Positions 23,902 through 36,600 of a stretch of 64,000 bases of DNA are shown here, in pieces; positions within the stretch are counted from its first letter, which is position 1; every line of letters begins with the position of its first letter. The stretch covers positions 1,488,001 through 1,552,000 of the forward strand of contig OZ017749.1 in the NCBI GenBank assembly GCA_963969365.1. Reading direction: 5' to 3'. Position numbers and translations under genes: made by a program. Source of the stretch: Asterochloris sp. CNOR1 (lineage: Eukaryota; Chlorophyta; Trebouxiophyceae; Trebouxiales; Trebouxiaceae). The notes under the pieces are model-generated. The model did not search any database, was not told the origin of the DNA, and saw nothing but the letters and a program-made list of their open reading frames with translations.

Positions 23902-26900
23902 ATGCTAGGCACATTTTCTGAACTGCAGAATATCCAGCCACTGGTAGTTCCTCTGCTTCCTGGTAGCAAGCCGTACATCTCTCAGGTGTGGCAACCAGTG
24001 CAGAGGCCCTTTTGCACCTGTTTACCTGGCCGCTCATGTCAGCTGAACATGCAGGAGCTCCAGCGACCACTCCCCCAGGTTTTTGGGTACTCCCAGGGCA
24101 TCCCGACAGTGAACGACAATGTAGGCTGCCTTTCTCATCTTTCTTTGGCCTCCTCTGTGATTGGGTAGTCCTGAAGCGCTTCCCACTTGCAGGTTTTGTA
24201 TCCTGAGCAGTTATATGGAGTGCTGAAGCCCGTACAGCCGCCCAGCAAGGTGGCACTGGCCAGCCCAGCGCCAGCAGCTGGGCCAGCTGACAGCAAGGCA
24301 CAGGGAGCATACAAGCTTCATGAGCCGGCATGGAGGGCCTTTGATCGCATGGTTGGCATCCAAGAGGACATTGTCAACTGCTGTACATCAGTCAAAAAGC
24401 GCTGATGCTGCATCAGGATGCACAGCTGGCATGCGCCCGTCAGGCAGCTGGGCTGCTGCAGTGCCCTTGTGGTGTAGAAAGCTGGCGATGTTTGCTTACG
24501 CAACTTTGTGGTAAAACAGCTCTTGCAATGGTGTTGCGGCAGCACAAGCAGGTAGCCCTGCCGGGCGATGGTGCTTCAGCAGCACCAGCAAGTTGCACTG
24601 CCGGGCAATGTTGTTGCAGCAGCACCCACAGTCAGCACTGTGGGGCAAAGATGATGCTGCAGCAGATGTGATAGCACCGCCCCTGCTTCAGGTGCTGCGC
24701 TTCTGGGGCTACTTTGTGGACCCTGTGCCCGGCAGCACTGATGAGCCCTGGCGCCTGCGCAAGTGTGCGCTGTGCTTCTTCTTGGAGGTGCGCTCCTGCC
24801 TGTGGCGTTCTGCAGGCCGGGCTGGGGCCTCATCCTCAGCACACGGAATCCAGCAGCCCTGCTGAAATTGAAAACACATCAGGAAGCAGCAGCAAGCCCT
24901 GATCAGGTTCAGAGTATGGCAGGAACTCAGTCTTTGTCACAGCAAGTGTGCAGGCAGTACCCCGCAGCGAGACGAGGCGAGCTGGGCCCTCCCTTTGTGT
25001 GCTGCAGGATGGCACCCTGAGCGTCGTGGAGCCGCGACAGGAGAACAGCGGGCTGGAGCAGGGCACGCTGCTAAAGCGGCACAGGTGCGGGCCTTAGCAC
25101 TGCACTGATCGTTACGCTGATGGCTGGCCAGCAGTGCAGCTATTCAGGTGGCAGCCGTGCAAATTTCTGCTCGAAACAGCAGCAGCAGAGAAGAGACTCG
25201 CTAGCAGCCAACCCTTTAGAAGTTGGCATAGCATGGTCCTGCCAATGGCTGCAGGCACTGGTTTCACCATTGCAGGCAGTTGAATCATGCAGTGCGTCAT
25301 GCCCTGCCTGCTGCAGGGGGCCAAAGCCAGGGTGCGCAAGCTGGCTGCCATTTCAAGAAGTGTGCTGCGCCCAGCACAAAGTACACTTACTGCAACCGTG
25401 CAGGGTGGCCAAGGCAGATGGGTCAGAGCTGGGCACAGCAGACCTGCGGGTGGGGACCCCTGTCCCCCTGTATGGGCGCATGTTCCACATTGTGGGGTGT
25501 GATGCCTTCACGCGCACTTTTCTAGAGGAGCAGGGAGTGACCATGCCTGATGACCTGGAGTGGCCCTCAGAGCCTCGGGAAGTTGTGAAGCAGGTGGGTC
25601 GGCCCACAGGGTGGCTCAGCCCAGCAGGGGCTGCTCTGTGACAGCCAGAAATCAAGATGGTCAGGTACAGCCATGCCTGAGGCCACAACTGGCAACTGCA
25701 GCAGCGGGACATTGTGCAGCGAGAGTCACATTTGCAAGGGACAGTCCCCTGATAGTCGGGAAATGAGGAGGACGTAAATGAGAGGAAGGGGCAGCTAGGT
25801 GCCCGACCAAGCAGGTCAGGCCCTGGAGCCACAGGGGTGGCAAAGCAGCATGAGCATGCTCTGCAACCAGGGGTTGCTTAAGTTGCAAAGGGCCTGTTTT
25901 GTAGGGGCTTGTTTGCAGGCAGGGCCATCTCTCCCAGGGTAGACCAGCTTGCATGCTCAGCCTCAATCTTGAACAGAAGGTCTCTGCAGATGCTGGCGGC
26001 CCCATCTTCTCCACCAGCTTACACACTGGGCCCTTGACTCCAGAACGATCTCCGCAAATGCTGGCAGCTTGGCCTTCTCTCCCAGAATGCACGTTGCATT
26101 GTCGGTGTGTGCAAACGCTGGCAGCTTGGCCTTTTTCCCCACACTAAACGTTTCCCTGGTGGTCTTTGAAAATGCTTGCAGTGCTGCCATATCTGTTGGG
26201 GCAGCTGGATGGCGGCCATCGACTATCCTCAGGAGTCACCCAGCCTTGGTAGCAGGCGCGATGCAGTGACAAACTGGACATCTCAGTTGATGCCCTGACA
26301 CGTGCAGGTGCTGGCGTTGCGGCAGCCGCCCCCCGGGCAGCAGGAGCGCCTGGTGCCGGCCACCCACCCCGAGGACCGCCGACAGTTCCTGTTGTATGAC
26401 GGCCGGGTGAGCTCTCAATTGGCTGCCCATCTGCTTGCCTCAGCTTGTCACACCAATCGCAGCCAGGCCAGTGTCGTTACTGACACACTGCTGCTTTGCT
26501 GGTTCTCTTAGCTAAGACATCTGCATTGGCGTCATTTGCTGATATGTATGGCAGAGCAAGCTCTTGGCAGCGCTTGCATTCAGGGCACTCAGCTTGTGTG
26601 GGAGATTGTCGCTGGCTGCACTCTGCTGCTGTTCCAAACTGCCCATTCTGCTTCGCTGATGTGGGCAACCCTGTGATCGATCAGGATACAGCGGCCCCCC
26701 AAAATGCAGGGCAGCAGCCCCTTGGGTGATGGCCCCTTTCTGTGCTGCCACTGTGGGACCATTGGCCGTGCGCCAGGGCTCAGCACCTCAATGTCCTTGC
26801 TGAGAGGCTGCCTGCATGCACAGGTGCTGCGCTTTGAGGCCTGCTGGGACGACTCAGCGCAGGAGTTTGGAGACATGCGCAGGTTCCGGGTGCTCTACTT

Positions 26901-29900
26901 CCTGGCAGATGGCACCATGGAGGTCAGACACAGGGTGCCCAGAGAAGGACTGAACAGGGTTGCTGCAAGCAGCCTGAGGAGTGGTGTGCCAAATGTGCTG
27001 CCAACAGCCAGGAGGCATGTTTTGACTGCTGGCACATATCATTGTGTTGCCCATCTCCTGGCATGTAGCAATGTGCAGGTGAGACATCGGGATGCCAGGG
27101 GAGTGGCTGAACGGGGCTGCTGCAAGCAGCCAAAGCAGTGAGGCACGCAGACTGCTGCAGACAGCCTGTGAGCGGTGTGATGCCTGGTTTGTCAAGCAGC
27201 AGGGGCAAGTCAGGGTGGTGGCCACTGCAAGTGATGAATAGCCTGCGTTTAGACAACATCCTTCCTCTTCCTGGCAGATTGCACCACGCAGAGCGCCCGG
27301 GAGCTTTTCATGACATCTGGCAGTATGCTGCCTGGCTTGGGAGTGTTGCCCAGTCTGCTCTGGCATCCGGCAAGCTGTTGATATCTGCGGATTGGACCAT
27401 GAAAAAGGTGACACAAGCTGTCAGAGAGGCGGCCAGTAAGTGCTGCCGGCAGCCAGGACACCGGCACGGCTGCAGCAGGCAGCCCAGAGGAGGGCTGCAG
27501 TGATGCAGGGGCATGAAGCACAGCATCTGATACCACAGGGTGCAGAAGGCGCCAGTTGAGCTGGCCAGACGTGGAAAGTAGCTGGCGGGCAGCAGGAACG
27601 GGCAGCTTACCACAGCAGCAGCTTAGTGCTTGCTCACTCATCGAGGCGTGGCTGCCGCCGCTGCAGGTGTCTGAGCTGCTGCCGCGTAACTCTGGGCGTG
27701 ACACCACCTGTTTCCTGCACAGGGGCCACCTGCCCAAGCAGGCCCCACCCGTAGGTGGGCAGCTCCTGCCATAGTAGCCCAGGCATGACATAGGTGGCCA
27801 GTTGCACCACACTTCTTCTGTCGAGCAGCCGGCCCCCTGCACACAGACTTGTCACCTCATGCGCAGCTTGCAACCGCCCTGTCATCACCCTGTGGCTTCC
27901 CACAGAGTCCGGCATCTGTCACCAGCAAGACCAGTGTCTGGGGTGCCGGGTTGTGCTGCTGTGGTCTGCACTGTAGAAAGCAGCATCTGAATACGGGCTC
28001 CACACAGAGAGCGCTCTGCGTCCAGGTGTACGGCCAGTGGGCTCCATCCCCTCAACAGCCAGCACAGAGTTCTACAGCTGGCAGGATCTGCGGTTGGGCT
28101 CTGCCCTGCAGGTGTGGCATTGTGACAAACAGCACTCAAGCCTTGTGGGGCGACGGCTCCGAGACATCATCTGTCTGCCATCTTCAGCAAAGTCAGCAGT
28201 ACCACAGCGCTTCACAGAAGTGCAGCTGTGCAGCGCAGTTTGCCTCATGCTTTTGAAGGGCTGCTTACGCCTCACATGTACGGGATCTTCTGGGAAAGCG
28301 CCGCCTTGCTTCTGTAACCCACCCAGCCCCTCAATTGTCTTGTTGTCTGCAGGTGTATGGACGGGTGCTCTTGCTGTGTGATTGTGACAACTTCACACAT
28401 GAGTGGTACGAGAAACAGCTGGGCGTGCACATGCACCCTCTGCAGGTAAAGATCGGCTGCCCGGCAGCGTGGAGGACTGCGCCTAGAAACAACCCTGCCT
28501 GCTGGCAAGAAGGATATGTGAGCCTCAGTGCCTGACTCCTGGTCAGCCTGCACATGCTTGTTCTGCTGGCAGGATGAGCATGCCACACACTCAGGTTCTG
28601 TTTTCTGTTGGCTGCAGGTAGCGAGTGATGACTATCCTCAACAGGATCATGTGAACCCTCCTGGTGAGTTGCCAGCAGCTGCACAGCCCTCAGCAGACTG
28701 CCTGCCTCAGCCTGTGATGCGCCATGCATTGGCGCCACTTGTTGGCTTCAATTTGTCGCTGGCACGGCTTTGGAGTGCTGATGATGGGGAGCTGCTGCAT
28801 TGCAAAGTTCTACACATGGGCTGCCTGCAGGCAGTGCTGGCCAGGCAGCAGGGTGGCTGCCACCCTATAAAGCTTTGGCCCCACGCAGAAGAGGCATCCC
28901 AGCACAGGCCACGCACAAGGTTCTGCGCTTTAAGGCAAGGCTGCTGCCCAAAGCTGGAATGACGCTGGCGCAGCATGAGAGCATGCGCAGGTAAGCTGCT
29001 ATCAGCACCTGCTGTTGCTGTGCTGGTCGGACGCACAGCCGCATTGCACATTCCTTGCTCCAGGCCTCAGCACTTGGCAGCTATCTGTAGGCCAGCTGGT
29101 GCCAAGGGATGATGGCACCCACTGGATGTATTTTGGCACCCTAATACATGTTGTGCACCTACAACTGTGCAGCTTCCTCAGATAAAAAGCTCTCAGACAC
29201 CATCATCGCGCTGCTAGTCCATCGACGTGCACCTCGTTCAACTTGAAGGCCTGTGCTGCAGATTTGTCATCTCCTTCTTTGAGGCAGATGGCAGAGTCGC
29301 CATCTTTGAGCCGCCACAGCCCAACACCGGCCTGCCCACCGGAAAGTTTCTGGAGCGGCGGCAGCTGCTCAAGCCAGGCAGCAGCACCCAGTACGTTGCG
29401 GTGGACTTCTTTGTGGGGGCAGTGATCGCGGCGGCGGCCAGGTTGGTTGCTCAGCACATTGACTCCAGCGCCTGTTGCCTGGCACCATTGCGGCTGAGCT
29501 GCCGTGTGCTCAGCCAGGAGTGCATGTTTGAGACATCCGCAGTCCTGTCCAGATGGTAGCTGGCGGTGGCTGCATCAAAGTACCTGCAGTCATCCCCAGC
29601 TAGTAGCCGTGGGTGCCTGCCGCAAACACCCACAGTCAGGTCCGATGTGCTTGCAGCCCGGCTCTCAGGTGGGGCCACCGATGGGCAGTGAACAGCGATT
29701 CCTGCTTAACTTTTGAGTCTTGCCTAGCTGGCTCAGCCTTGCTTCCCTCATCTATTGATGTGGGAGTGAGGGACTGCATGTCAGGGCTGCGATGCTGACA
29801 GCTGATACTCATTTCAAGCTCCTTCCACACAAGCATTGAATGGGGCAAATTGCAGGACGCAACTCTCAAGAGCTTGAAGCTGTAGGCTGCTGTGGGCGGC

Positions 29901-30761
29901 AGCATGTCTATCCAGGCAACAGCATGCTTTCTGTTGTGACAGTCGCCGTGTGCCGCACTGCAGACACCTTGGACTGGTGAAGGCTGATGAGAGGGGCTCT
30001 GGGGCTGGTGGAGGCTGACTGCACCATGTGTCTCCAGTCATGATGCCCTTTCCAAAGCCCTGCAGGCACTTTGAGCTGATGGAGGCTGATGAGAGGACCT
30101 TGCGACTGATGGAGGCTGACTGTGCCAACCACCCCCTGAGCGATGCAGCTGCTGTGACTGCCCGACTGCAAGCAGCACTGGCGGCAGACCCTGCTGCGGA
30201 CCAGCTGCGGACCCAGCTTCAGCTCTTTGATTCTGAGGGCACTGGGAGGGTCGCCATCAGTGACCTGCAGGTGAGCAGGCTTATTGCATGGGCGGTGAGC
30301 GGAGGCCAGTTCCCGCCATGGCCGCACACGTGGCTACATGGACAGGGTGGGGCGGTCTGTGCAGCCAAAGCAGGATCCTGGCCGCCTGAAACCCAGACCC
30401 CACGTGGGCATGCAAGGCATCGGCCGCCCTTGCACATGCCTGCAATGCACAAGCGCCTTGGGGGGCAAAATGTGAAGTTCAGAGGGGTTCAGCAGAGGGC
30501 AGTCAGCTCTCTCTGCTCAAAATTCCTCCAAACTTCAGCAGCCGCAGCATGCATACAACAGTCTCAGCCTGCTCTTTCTTACAGCGCTCTGCATCTCTGC
30601 AGGCCGCACTGAGGGGTACTGGCATAGACGTCTCCCCACAGGAGGTCGTCACATTTGCGCGGCGCTGGCAGGCCCCTCTGTTGCCAAGCAACAGCATTGA
30701 TGTTGCTTGGGCACTGGCTGTGTTAACTCCCAGCACTAACAACTGCACAACCTCAGCCTGA
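23902..30761 (+). CDS. RIB72: RIB72/EFHC1-like axonemal protein with three DM10 domains
   Basis: Homologue of Chlamydomonas Rib72 and animal EFHC1/2, microtubule inner proteins of ciliary doublets. Seventeen in-phase exons give 612 aa: 23902-23985, 24055-24120, 24193-24351, 24692-24787, 25008-25084, 25404-25593, 26308-26406, 26824-26922, 27667-27750, 27906-27933 (28 nt), 28026-28111, 28353-28445, 28618-28663, 28903-28990, 29262-29441, 30066-30270, 30603-30761. The N-terminal VPLLPGSK matches the family LPxLPG. DM10-1 runs VLRFWGYF to GRMFHIVGCDAFTRTF. DM10-2 has VLRFEACWDD, PRNSGRD and GRVLLLCDCDNFTHEWY. DM10-3 has VLRFKARL, SFFEADGRVAIFEPPQPN and ADFF-like VDFFVGAV. A C-terminal EF-hand-like part follows (FDSEGTGRVAISDLQ). 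Length is near EFHC1 (640 aa). All introns have GT donors. The gene implies a flagellate stage. Confidence 0.92.
27045..27304 (+). repeat. Decoy copies of the RIB72 exon-8 donor edge
   Basis: The exon 8 end and following intron (26904-26990: ...CTGGCAGATGGCACCATGGAG|GTCAGACA..., then GGTTGCTGCAAGCAGCC) recur at 27057-27132 with CAG|GTGAGACA and GCTGCTGCAAGCAGCC, 156 bp on. A shorter copy starts near 27268 (TTCCTGGCAGATTGCACCA). Confidence 0.65.
29957..30030 (+). repeat. Decoy copy of the RIB72 HFELMEADE acceptor edge
   Basis: The real exon starts at 30066 (CTGCAG|GCACTTTGAGCTGATGG). About 103 bp upstream a copy has CACTGCAGACACC, then GAAGGCTGATGAGAGG and GGTGGAGGCTGACTG, matching the exon order but lacking its ORF. 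Confidence 0.65.
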
Positions 30762-31204
30762 ACCTCAGCTGTGGAACAGATTGGAATGTGAGCTCAATGG
30801 CACATACCGCCTGGCATCAAGTCAATCTGTTCCATCCCCAGGTGTGCAGGCAGTGCATTGCTCCCATATGGCCACACACACCATCATGTGTGGATATGGT
30901 ATCTCCACCCCTCAGTCGCATGACGCTCAGCAGCATAGATGACTGCGAAGAAACAAGTGAATGCCGTTTGTGCAAACAGCTGCTGGCTTGTATGAGCGCC
31001 GGCAGCTGGTCTGCAGTTTCACATCGAAAATCGACATTGAGCCCCTGAAGAAAGGACTGCACCTTCCCAAGGCTTCTCAGAGGCGCAAGAGCCAGTTGTC
31101 ACCAGGATTAGATGACAACGAAGCAATAGTTGGTTTACTGTAAGAAGCTGGCCGTAAATCTGCAGGGCTGCAGGGACTGGATAACATCATACTGCATGAT
31201 TGGC
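30762..31204. other. Convergent spacer after RIB72
   Basis: Holds the 3' UTRs of RIB72 and the treble-clef gene. An open stretch at about 31008-31143 (basic, SQRRKSQLS) could be an alternative last exon; it ends in CTGTAAG, which contains TGTAA, the usual green-algal poly(A) signal. No separate gene is supported. Confidence 0.4.
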
Positions 31205-32121
31205 TCACGACTGTTGCTTTTTCATGTGTTGCCTTCTGATGTGTCCAACAACTTCAAAAACTCTTTGGGTCCAGCGTCTGCCATCAGGCTGAGCCCAGCA
31301 CACAGACTTGGCAGACTGGACAGCCACATTGTCAGGGGTTGTGCCTCCATTTGCCTGATAGTCCCACAAAGCAGCTGCATCTGGGCATTGCACCGCCAGG
31401 GAGTTGCAAGCACAGACTGCTTTGCCAGAGGGGAATGGTGACCCCTCTTGACGCCGCACCCTGGCATGAGGTGTTTGCTGCCATTTGTGGTTCAAGCCAA
31501 GCTTGCACTCCCCCTTGCACACCCAGTGGACCCGCTTCTGCGAGCCCAATGTGACATTGTCTGGGTACCAGCTGTGATTGTTGTTGGCCTCATAGTCCCA
31601 ATCAGTCAGCAGATAAGCTGCTCCAACTGCAATGCTGGGATGCCGCTCTTTGATGCGGCGAGATCTGTCAGCACATTTAGGGCATCCGCGGCCAAGGCCT
31701 GTCCTGGTTGAGACCATGGTTCTCCATCTGTTGTCGCATGTTTTGCACCGCCAGCCAGCGCCTTTGTGGCTATTGGCTACAATGAGTCCAGGGTTTCTGA
31801 GACCATTGGCCTCCCTGTCCCACTCGGCTGCCACCTCTGGAAAGTTGTGGGCCAGGCTGTTGCAGGGGCACACGCGGCGGCCAAGGGAGTAAGGGCATCC
31901 CTGGTCCCGGGTCCTGTTGTAGACAAATGCAGGCCATCGGTGAGGTCCGCCGCTCCTGCACATGGTACCAACCCACCAGACTTTTTGGTTGCTTTGGGGG
32001 CTGATTCTGATGCTGCCCAGGTTGACATTGGCAACGTGGTCCCACTCTTGCTGTAGGCGCGGCGCCAGCCGACTGATGTCTGGGCCGTGCAGCTGTCGCT
32101 GCTGAGTAAGGCCTGAAGCCA
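31205..32121 (-). CDS. Treble-clef zinc-finger repeat protein (DUF4379-like), one exon
   Basis: An uninterrupted 305-aa frame from ATG 32121, the only intron-free gene of this length in the window. It holds about four repeats of a W-D...N......V..GS...VWW.C...HKW......R..GCP.C pattern, as in probable treble-clef zinc-finger (DUF4379) proteins of plants, algae and large DNA viruses. The best repeat is the second (WRCKTCDNRW, then GRGCPKCADRS). Repeats 1 and 3 end in VCPCNSLA and VCACNSLA. The last is degenerate and has lost the C..C pairs. Each unit is joined by a WDxxAN linker (EWDREANG, DWDYEANN, LWDYQANG). Function is unknown, with nucleic-acid binding or nuclease association often proposed. 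Upstream exons are possible: the frame opens to an acceptor-like CACAG just before 32137, and a short ORF starts at 32695. Confidence 0.8.
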
Positions 32122-32155
32122 TCCAGAGAAGGGTGAGCACCTGTGCTGATCAGAA

Positions 32156-32310
32156 AGGGTGATGTGCTGTGCAGCCGCAGGAGCCTGACCTTTCACCCTG
32201 GCAGCATCATTTCTTGCAGGAAGTGCATCCAGGCTGAGCAGGGTGCAGCATGCAAAAGGGGTGGTGTGCTGGGGAGTCGCATGAGCCTCACCTTTGGCAT
32301 GATGCACTGT
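32156..32310. repeat. Imperfect tandem duplication upstream of the treble-clef ORF
   Basis: GGTGATGTGCTGTGCAGC... GAGCCTGACCTTTC (about 32159-32200) recurs as GGTGGTGTGCTGGGGAGTC... GAGCCTCACCTTTGG (about 32260-32300), about 100 bp apart. On the minus strand the copies carry AAAGGTCAGG and AAAGGTGAGG, the latter donor-like. No exon was confirmed next to them. Confidence 0.5.
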
Positions 32311-32639
32311 CCTCCACTGCCTGCTAATGTTGCCCTCTGTGCCTACTGGGACATCAGCAGCTTGGAGAGAGCAGCTGAGGTCTGTGCCATGAGGTGGCAG
32401 CGCTGCAGGCACGCCTGCAGACCATGCAGCCAGCATAAGGACATGCTGCACGCAGAGTGGATGCTGTGCAGCAGCATGCCGGCCCTTGCAGAGCCTCACC
32501 TGCGGCCCAGCAGCGTGGTGGTCTGTGTCTCTGCTGGGATAGCATCGTTAGCTGGCAGCTAGAGGCGGCAGATGTGAATCCCAGCTGCGGCATGAGACCA
32601 ATGACAAACTCCTCGCAGGCAGGCTGGCACCTGACGTTG

Positions 32640-33607
32640 TTAAGACTTAGCTTGCGGAGCCGAGACCAGATCCTTTCTATGTAGAAAGCAAACAACTCGC
32701 CCAGGCCAAGACTCCAGGCTTGCGCTTTGTTGGCCCCTCACAACCCTGCAAGCGCCGTTTAGCACAGTCCATTGCCTGGAGAGTGCAACGCCTGCTGTGT
32801 GGCCTGGTTGTGTGCTCCTTGCGGGCAGAGTCAACGTGTGTGTTCAGCTGCCAACCAGGCTGTTGCTAGGGAGGCCTCTTCCGCTCCCCCTTTCGCAGCA
32901 TAGTTCCCATTAGCACAGCACCCTGCCAAATGTGTCTTGAGCCGCCGACTGGTAGGGCTTCCTGTTGCATGTCTGGTGCCCACTGATTCACAGCTGCCTG
33001 CTGTGTGTTCTGAGTCATGCCATGCCTTCTCATCCTTGTTGGCCAAGCACTTTGCTACCTGCAAATGTGTATGACACCTCACAACATGGTGGGACTCGCA
33101 CAGGTCGATGCATGCAGTGCAGCACCAGCTGCAGCTGCAACTCCGCTCTGATAAACAACTGTGTCGGGCACATATGACTCCGTGGGCCGCTGGACAAGGC
33201 CAGGTCTGCTAGGACAGCAACTCTCACATAGACACTGCAGCCTGCTGGCCTTACAGTGCTGAGCTCCCCAATACTATGCCATGCTGCCGGCTTTGGTGCT
33301 GGTCCCACTATCTATTCATGGTGTGTGCACGTCCACTGCTCTGCAAAACCTCTGGCATCAGCTCCAAGTTGACATGAAAAGCCTTGCGCAGTATGATGGC
33401 TTAGAGACTTTGTGGACCCAAAGCGTTTAGAACTTGAGCAAGGAAATGCACCAGTCTCAGAAGGCATGCAATATACTTTGGAATGAAGCAGCAAAAACAT
33501 GTCATGTAGTGATGACAGTACTGTCAAGCAATAAATCAGAAGTCAACGTCTGGTGATGGTGATCTACCGTGTTGGTGAGACAAGGGCAATATGGCACCTG
33601 CCAGAGC
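32640..33607. other. Intergenic stretch, no gene supported
   Basis: About 970 bp between the treble-clef gene and the 3' end of the VWA gene. A short minus-strand frame from ATG 32695 (MFAFYIERIWSRLRK) ends at a possible donor (CAG|GTGCCA) and could be a 5' exon of the treble-clef gene. The rest shows no conserved motif. Confidence 0.4.
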
Positions 33608-36600
33608 TCAGTCTTGCTCATCATAGCTGCAAGCAGACACTTGATTTATAGGCGCACAGTTCTGGACAACCAATACCTGGCATGCATTGCAGCACTGAGG
33701 ATTTCAGAGAGGTCTGACGAACAGGACCGGCACAGCAGGGCCACCCACCTAGAATCAACAGCTCCAACCATGAGCTTGACCAGCCACAGCTCGGGCGTCA
33801 GGTTCACACCCTTCCTGGCATATTCCTCAGCCTCCAGCTCCTGCAAATCATAACACAGCATGCAATGTGCGTGACACGCTTCATGTTCCTCCCCATGTTC
33901 AAGAAGGGTTGTGCATGTTCTAGAGGGGAAAGAGCCGTGGGAGTGAGATGCTGCCAGTATATCGACCAAGCTGATAAGCAGCAGACTGGCTGCCCTTGGT
34001 GTGTTGCAAGCAGTGCCAGAGCAAGCAGGATCCCTAGTGCAGTGTGCCAGTAAAGGCAGCCTGTGGCTGTGGAAGTGCAGAGCAATGCAGGAGGCACACC
34101 TGCGACCCAGCTTTCAGGTGTGGTCCGCTGACACACCAGCTGTGCACTCAGCACGCAGCAGGCAAGGCACTGAGGTTACACAGCCCCCCACAAAGCATCA
34201 CAGACACTGAGCTACCACCTGAGTGCAGTAAGCAAGCAAGCAAGGCGCTCACTGAGGAGCTTGTGCAGCCCTACGTTGCTACCTGCTTGTGCAGCTGTGC
34301 CCCTATCAAGACAGTGCAGAGCATGGCACGCAGAAGCAGACTCACATAGTAGCTGGTGCAGTCCACGTTGCTACCAATGGTGGGGTCATTGTCCAGGGTG
34401 GCCAGGAAGGCCTGTGCCTTCTGATCCTTGCCCACCTGCAGGCAGGACGAGGGCGTCATTGCTCGGTACATATGCTCTGGCATTTATACAGAGAATGGGT
34501 GCCTCCTTGGGCTTGCTTGCATTTGCACTCAGTCAACACCCAGGGGGCGGCTTGAGACCCAGATCGCCCCTCCTGCTGCATGCTGGGGAGGTGTGCAGCA
34601 GGCGCGTCCCTCAAAGCCAGCAAGGCCACAAGTGCAGGCAAACGCACAGCAAGGCCATTATGCTCCTGCCAACACAGTGATGGGGTGTTGCAGTGCGCAA
34701 GAGCCGTTGTTGCTCACAGGGTCTAGGAACCCTCCAGACCACAAGTCAACACTGCTGGGTGTCACCTGTGCAAACTGGAAGGCCACCGCATTAGGCCCAT
34801 AAGGAGAGTTGGCGCACATCTGCTGGGTCTGGCGGATGGAGTTGAGGATGGTGTTGACGGGCTCACCAGTGGGCTCGCCTACAGAGCACCGGGGGATTGT
34901 GCATCAGCGTGTACCAAGCTGGCTGCAAACAAGCATTCCAAGCATTACTTCACGGGCTGTTGCTGATCAGCACAGCAGATTGTCGCCTGCAGGCTGAGGG
35001 CAGCAGCCTCTCACAAGCTGCAAGGAAAGGCTTTGCAGCAGCATGGAAACATCTTAAGCTGATGAGCAGGAAGCCACAGGGCAGCAGTCAATACCCGAGC
35101 TCGTCCCGCACACTAGCAGGGGCACAGCAGGAGTGAGATTCCTGCACGCTGAGAGATTGCTAAGGCAACAACCTCAGCGCTAGCAGGCTGCACAGGGTGC
35201 CAGCCCGCACACCTGACTGACTCACCATCTGTAATGCAGATGACCAGGATGGGCTTGTCCAGGCTGCGGGACTGGAGGCAGCTGTGCACAATGGGAGACA
35301 GCACCTGCACAATAGAGGGCCGCTCCAGCACTGTGCATGTGTAGGCACGGGCATAGTCAAGCAGAAGGCAGCGTCAGGCCTCTGCATGCCCACCACATGC
35401 ACTTGTGAGGATTGTTGGCGAATTGCAGGTGCTGCATGCAGACCCTGAGTGCAGGTTGACATCATCAAGAATATCTGAGCAGCAGGGGCAGCTGATCTGC
35501 CTGCAGGTGGAGGGTTGTTCAAACACAGCAACAAGACAGGGATAATGGCTGCAGGGCTCTCGTCAGGCTGCAAGGCAACGGAGGCAGGACTTGGCTTGCC
35601 TTGCTGATCAGGTTGGTCCCCAGGGGCGTCAGGCCATTGAAGTTGACCTGCTGCAGCAGCTGCGCTGCAGCTGCGCTGTCTCGGATGCCATTGCCCTGCA
35701 TGCCAAGGAGCAATGGTGAGCCTTCCACTCTGTAAACCACCATGTCTACAAAGCCTGGCTAAGTGCAATTCTCACAATGCAGGGTGCAGCAAGGGCCGGC
35801 AGGTGGCAGCGTGCTTGGTGACGAGGTGACAGATATGGTGCTGCATGAGCGGTAGCGATCAGCTGCAGATGACCACAGCATGGGTGGGCACACATGGTAG
35901 GAGCAGCCAGGGCAGACTGCTGGGGGCCAGCTGTTCAATGCTGCATTGCCAACGCGAGTGCCCCACCTGCACATTGCTGTTCATGAAACGGATGACAATG
36001 CCATCATCGTCAAACATGGTGGCCACCTGCAGCCATAGCGGATGACAGCGTGGTGATGTGCAATAACAGAGGACTCAGAAGCATCACGTTTTGTGGACAC
36101 CTACAGCAGGCGCCCTCACTCAAGTTGTCATCAGCAGGTAGTGTGCAGGCGCAGCACATGCGTGCTGCCAGAGGCACTTGACCATGACAAAGCATTTTGG
36201 TAAAAGAAATGGTGCAGCACGGGTGTGCAACAGAAGTGCACCAGGTCTGCAGACACGCGGTGCCACAGCTGGGGCCTCACCTCAGAGACACGCCCCAGGA
36301 TGAGCCTCAGGTCATTGATGCGTTCCCCTGCAACACAAGCAAAGCATCATGCCCTGCGTGCAGAGGGTGCCAGGACACAAACTTTGTTGCCTGCTGCTGA
36401 GTAGTCAGAGATCAGTGGCTGCTAGGAACAGCAGCCCTCGTGTTCAGGTCAGCACCCTGCTACTGGCACTCAAAGCATGATGGACGAACGCATTTCCTCC
36501 AACCACCCTGCTACTGGGCAGGCAGCAGGCCTCAGTCCACATGTTGGGCAACGCTGAGTCATCCTTTCAGGCCAGTATATGGTGCCTCGGCACACATACA

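Noticed and set aside
24400-24680. RIB72 intron 3 CAGCAGCAC...GGGCAATGTTG near-repeats as a junction echo
   Set aside because: About three copies of a CAGCAGCAC/GTTGCACTGCCGGGC unit occur at 24520-24640, but they do not match either flanking exon edge, so I left them out of the junction class.
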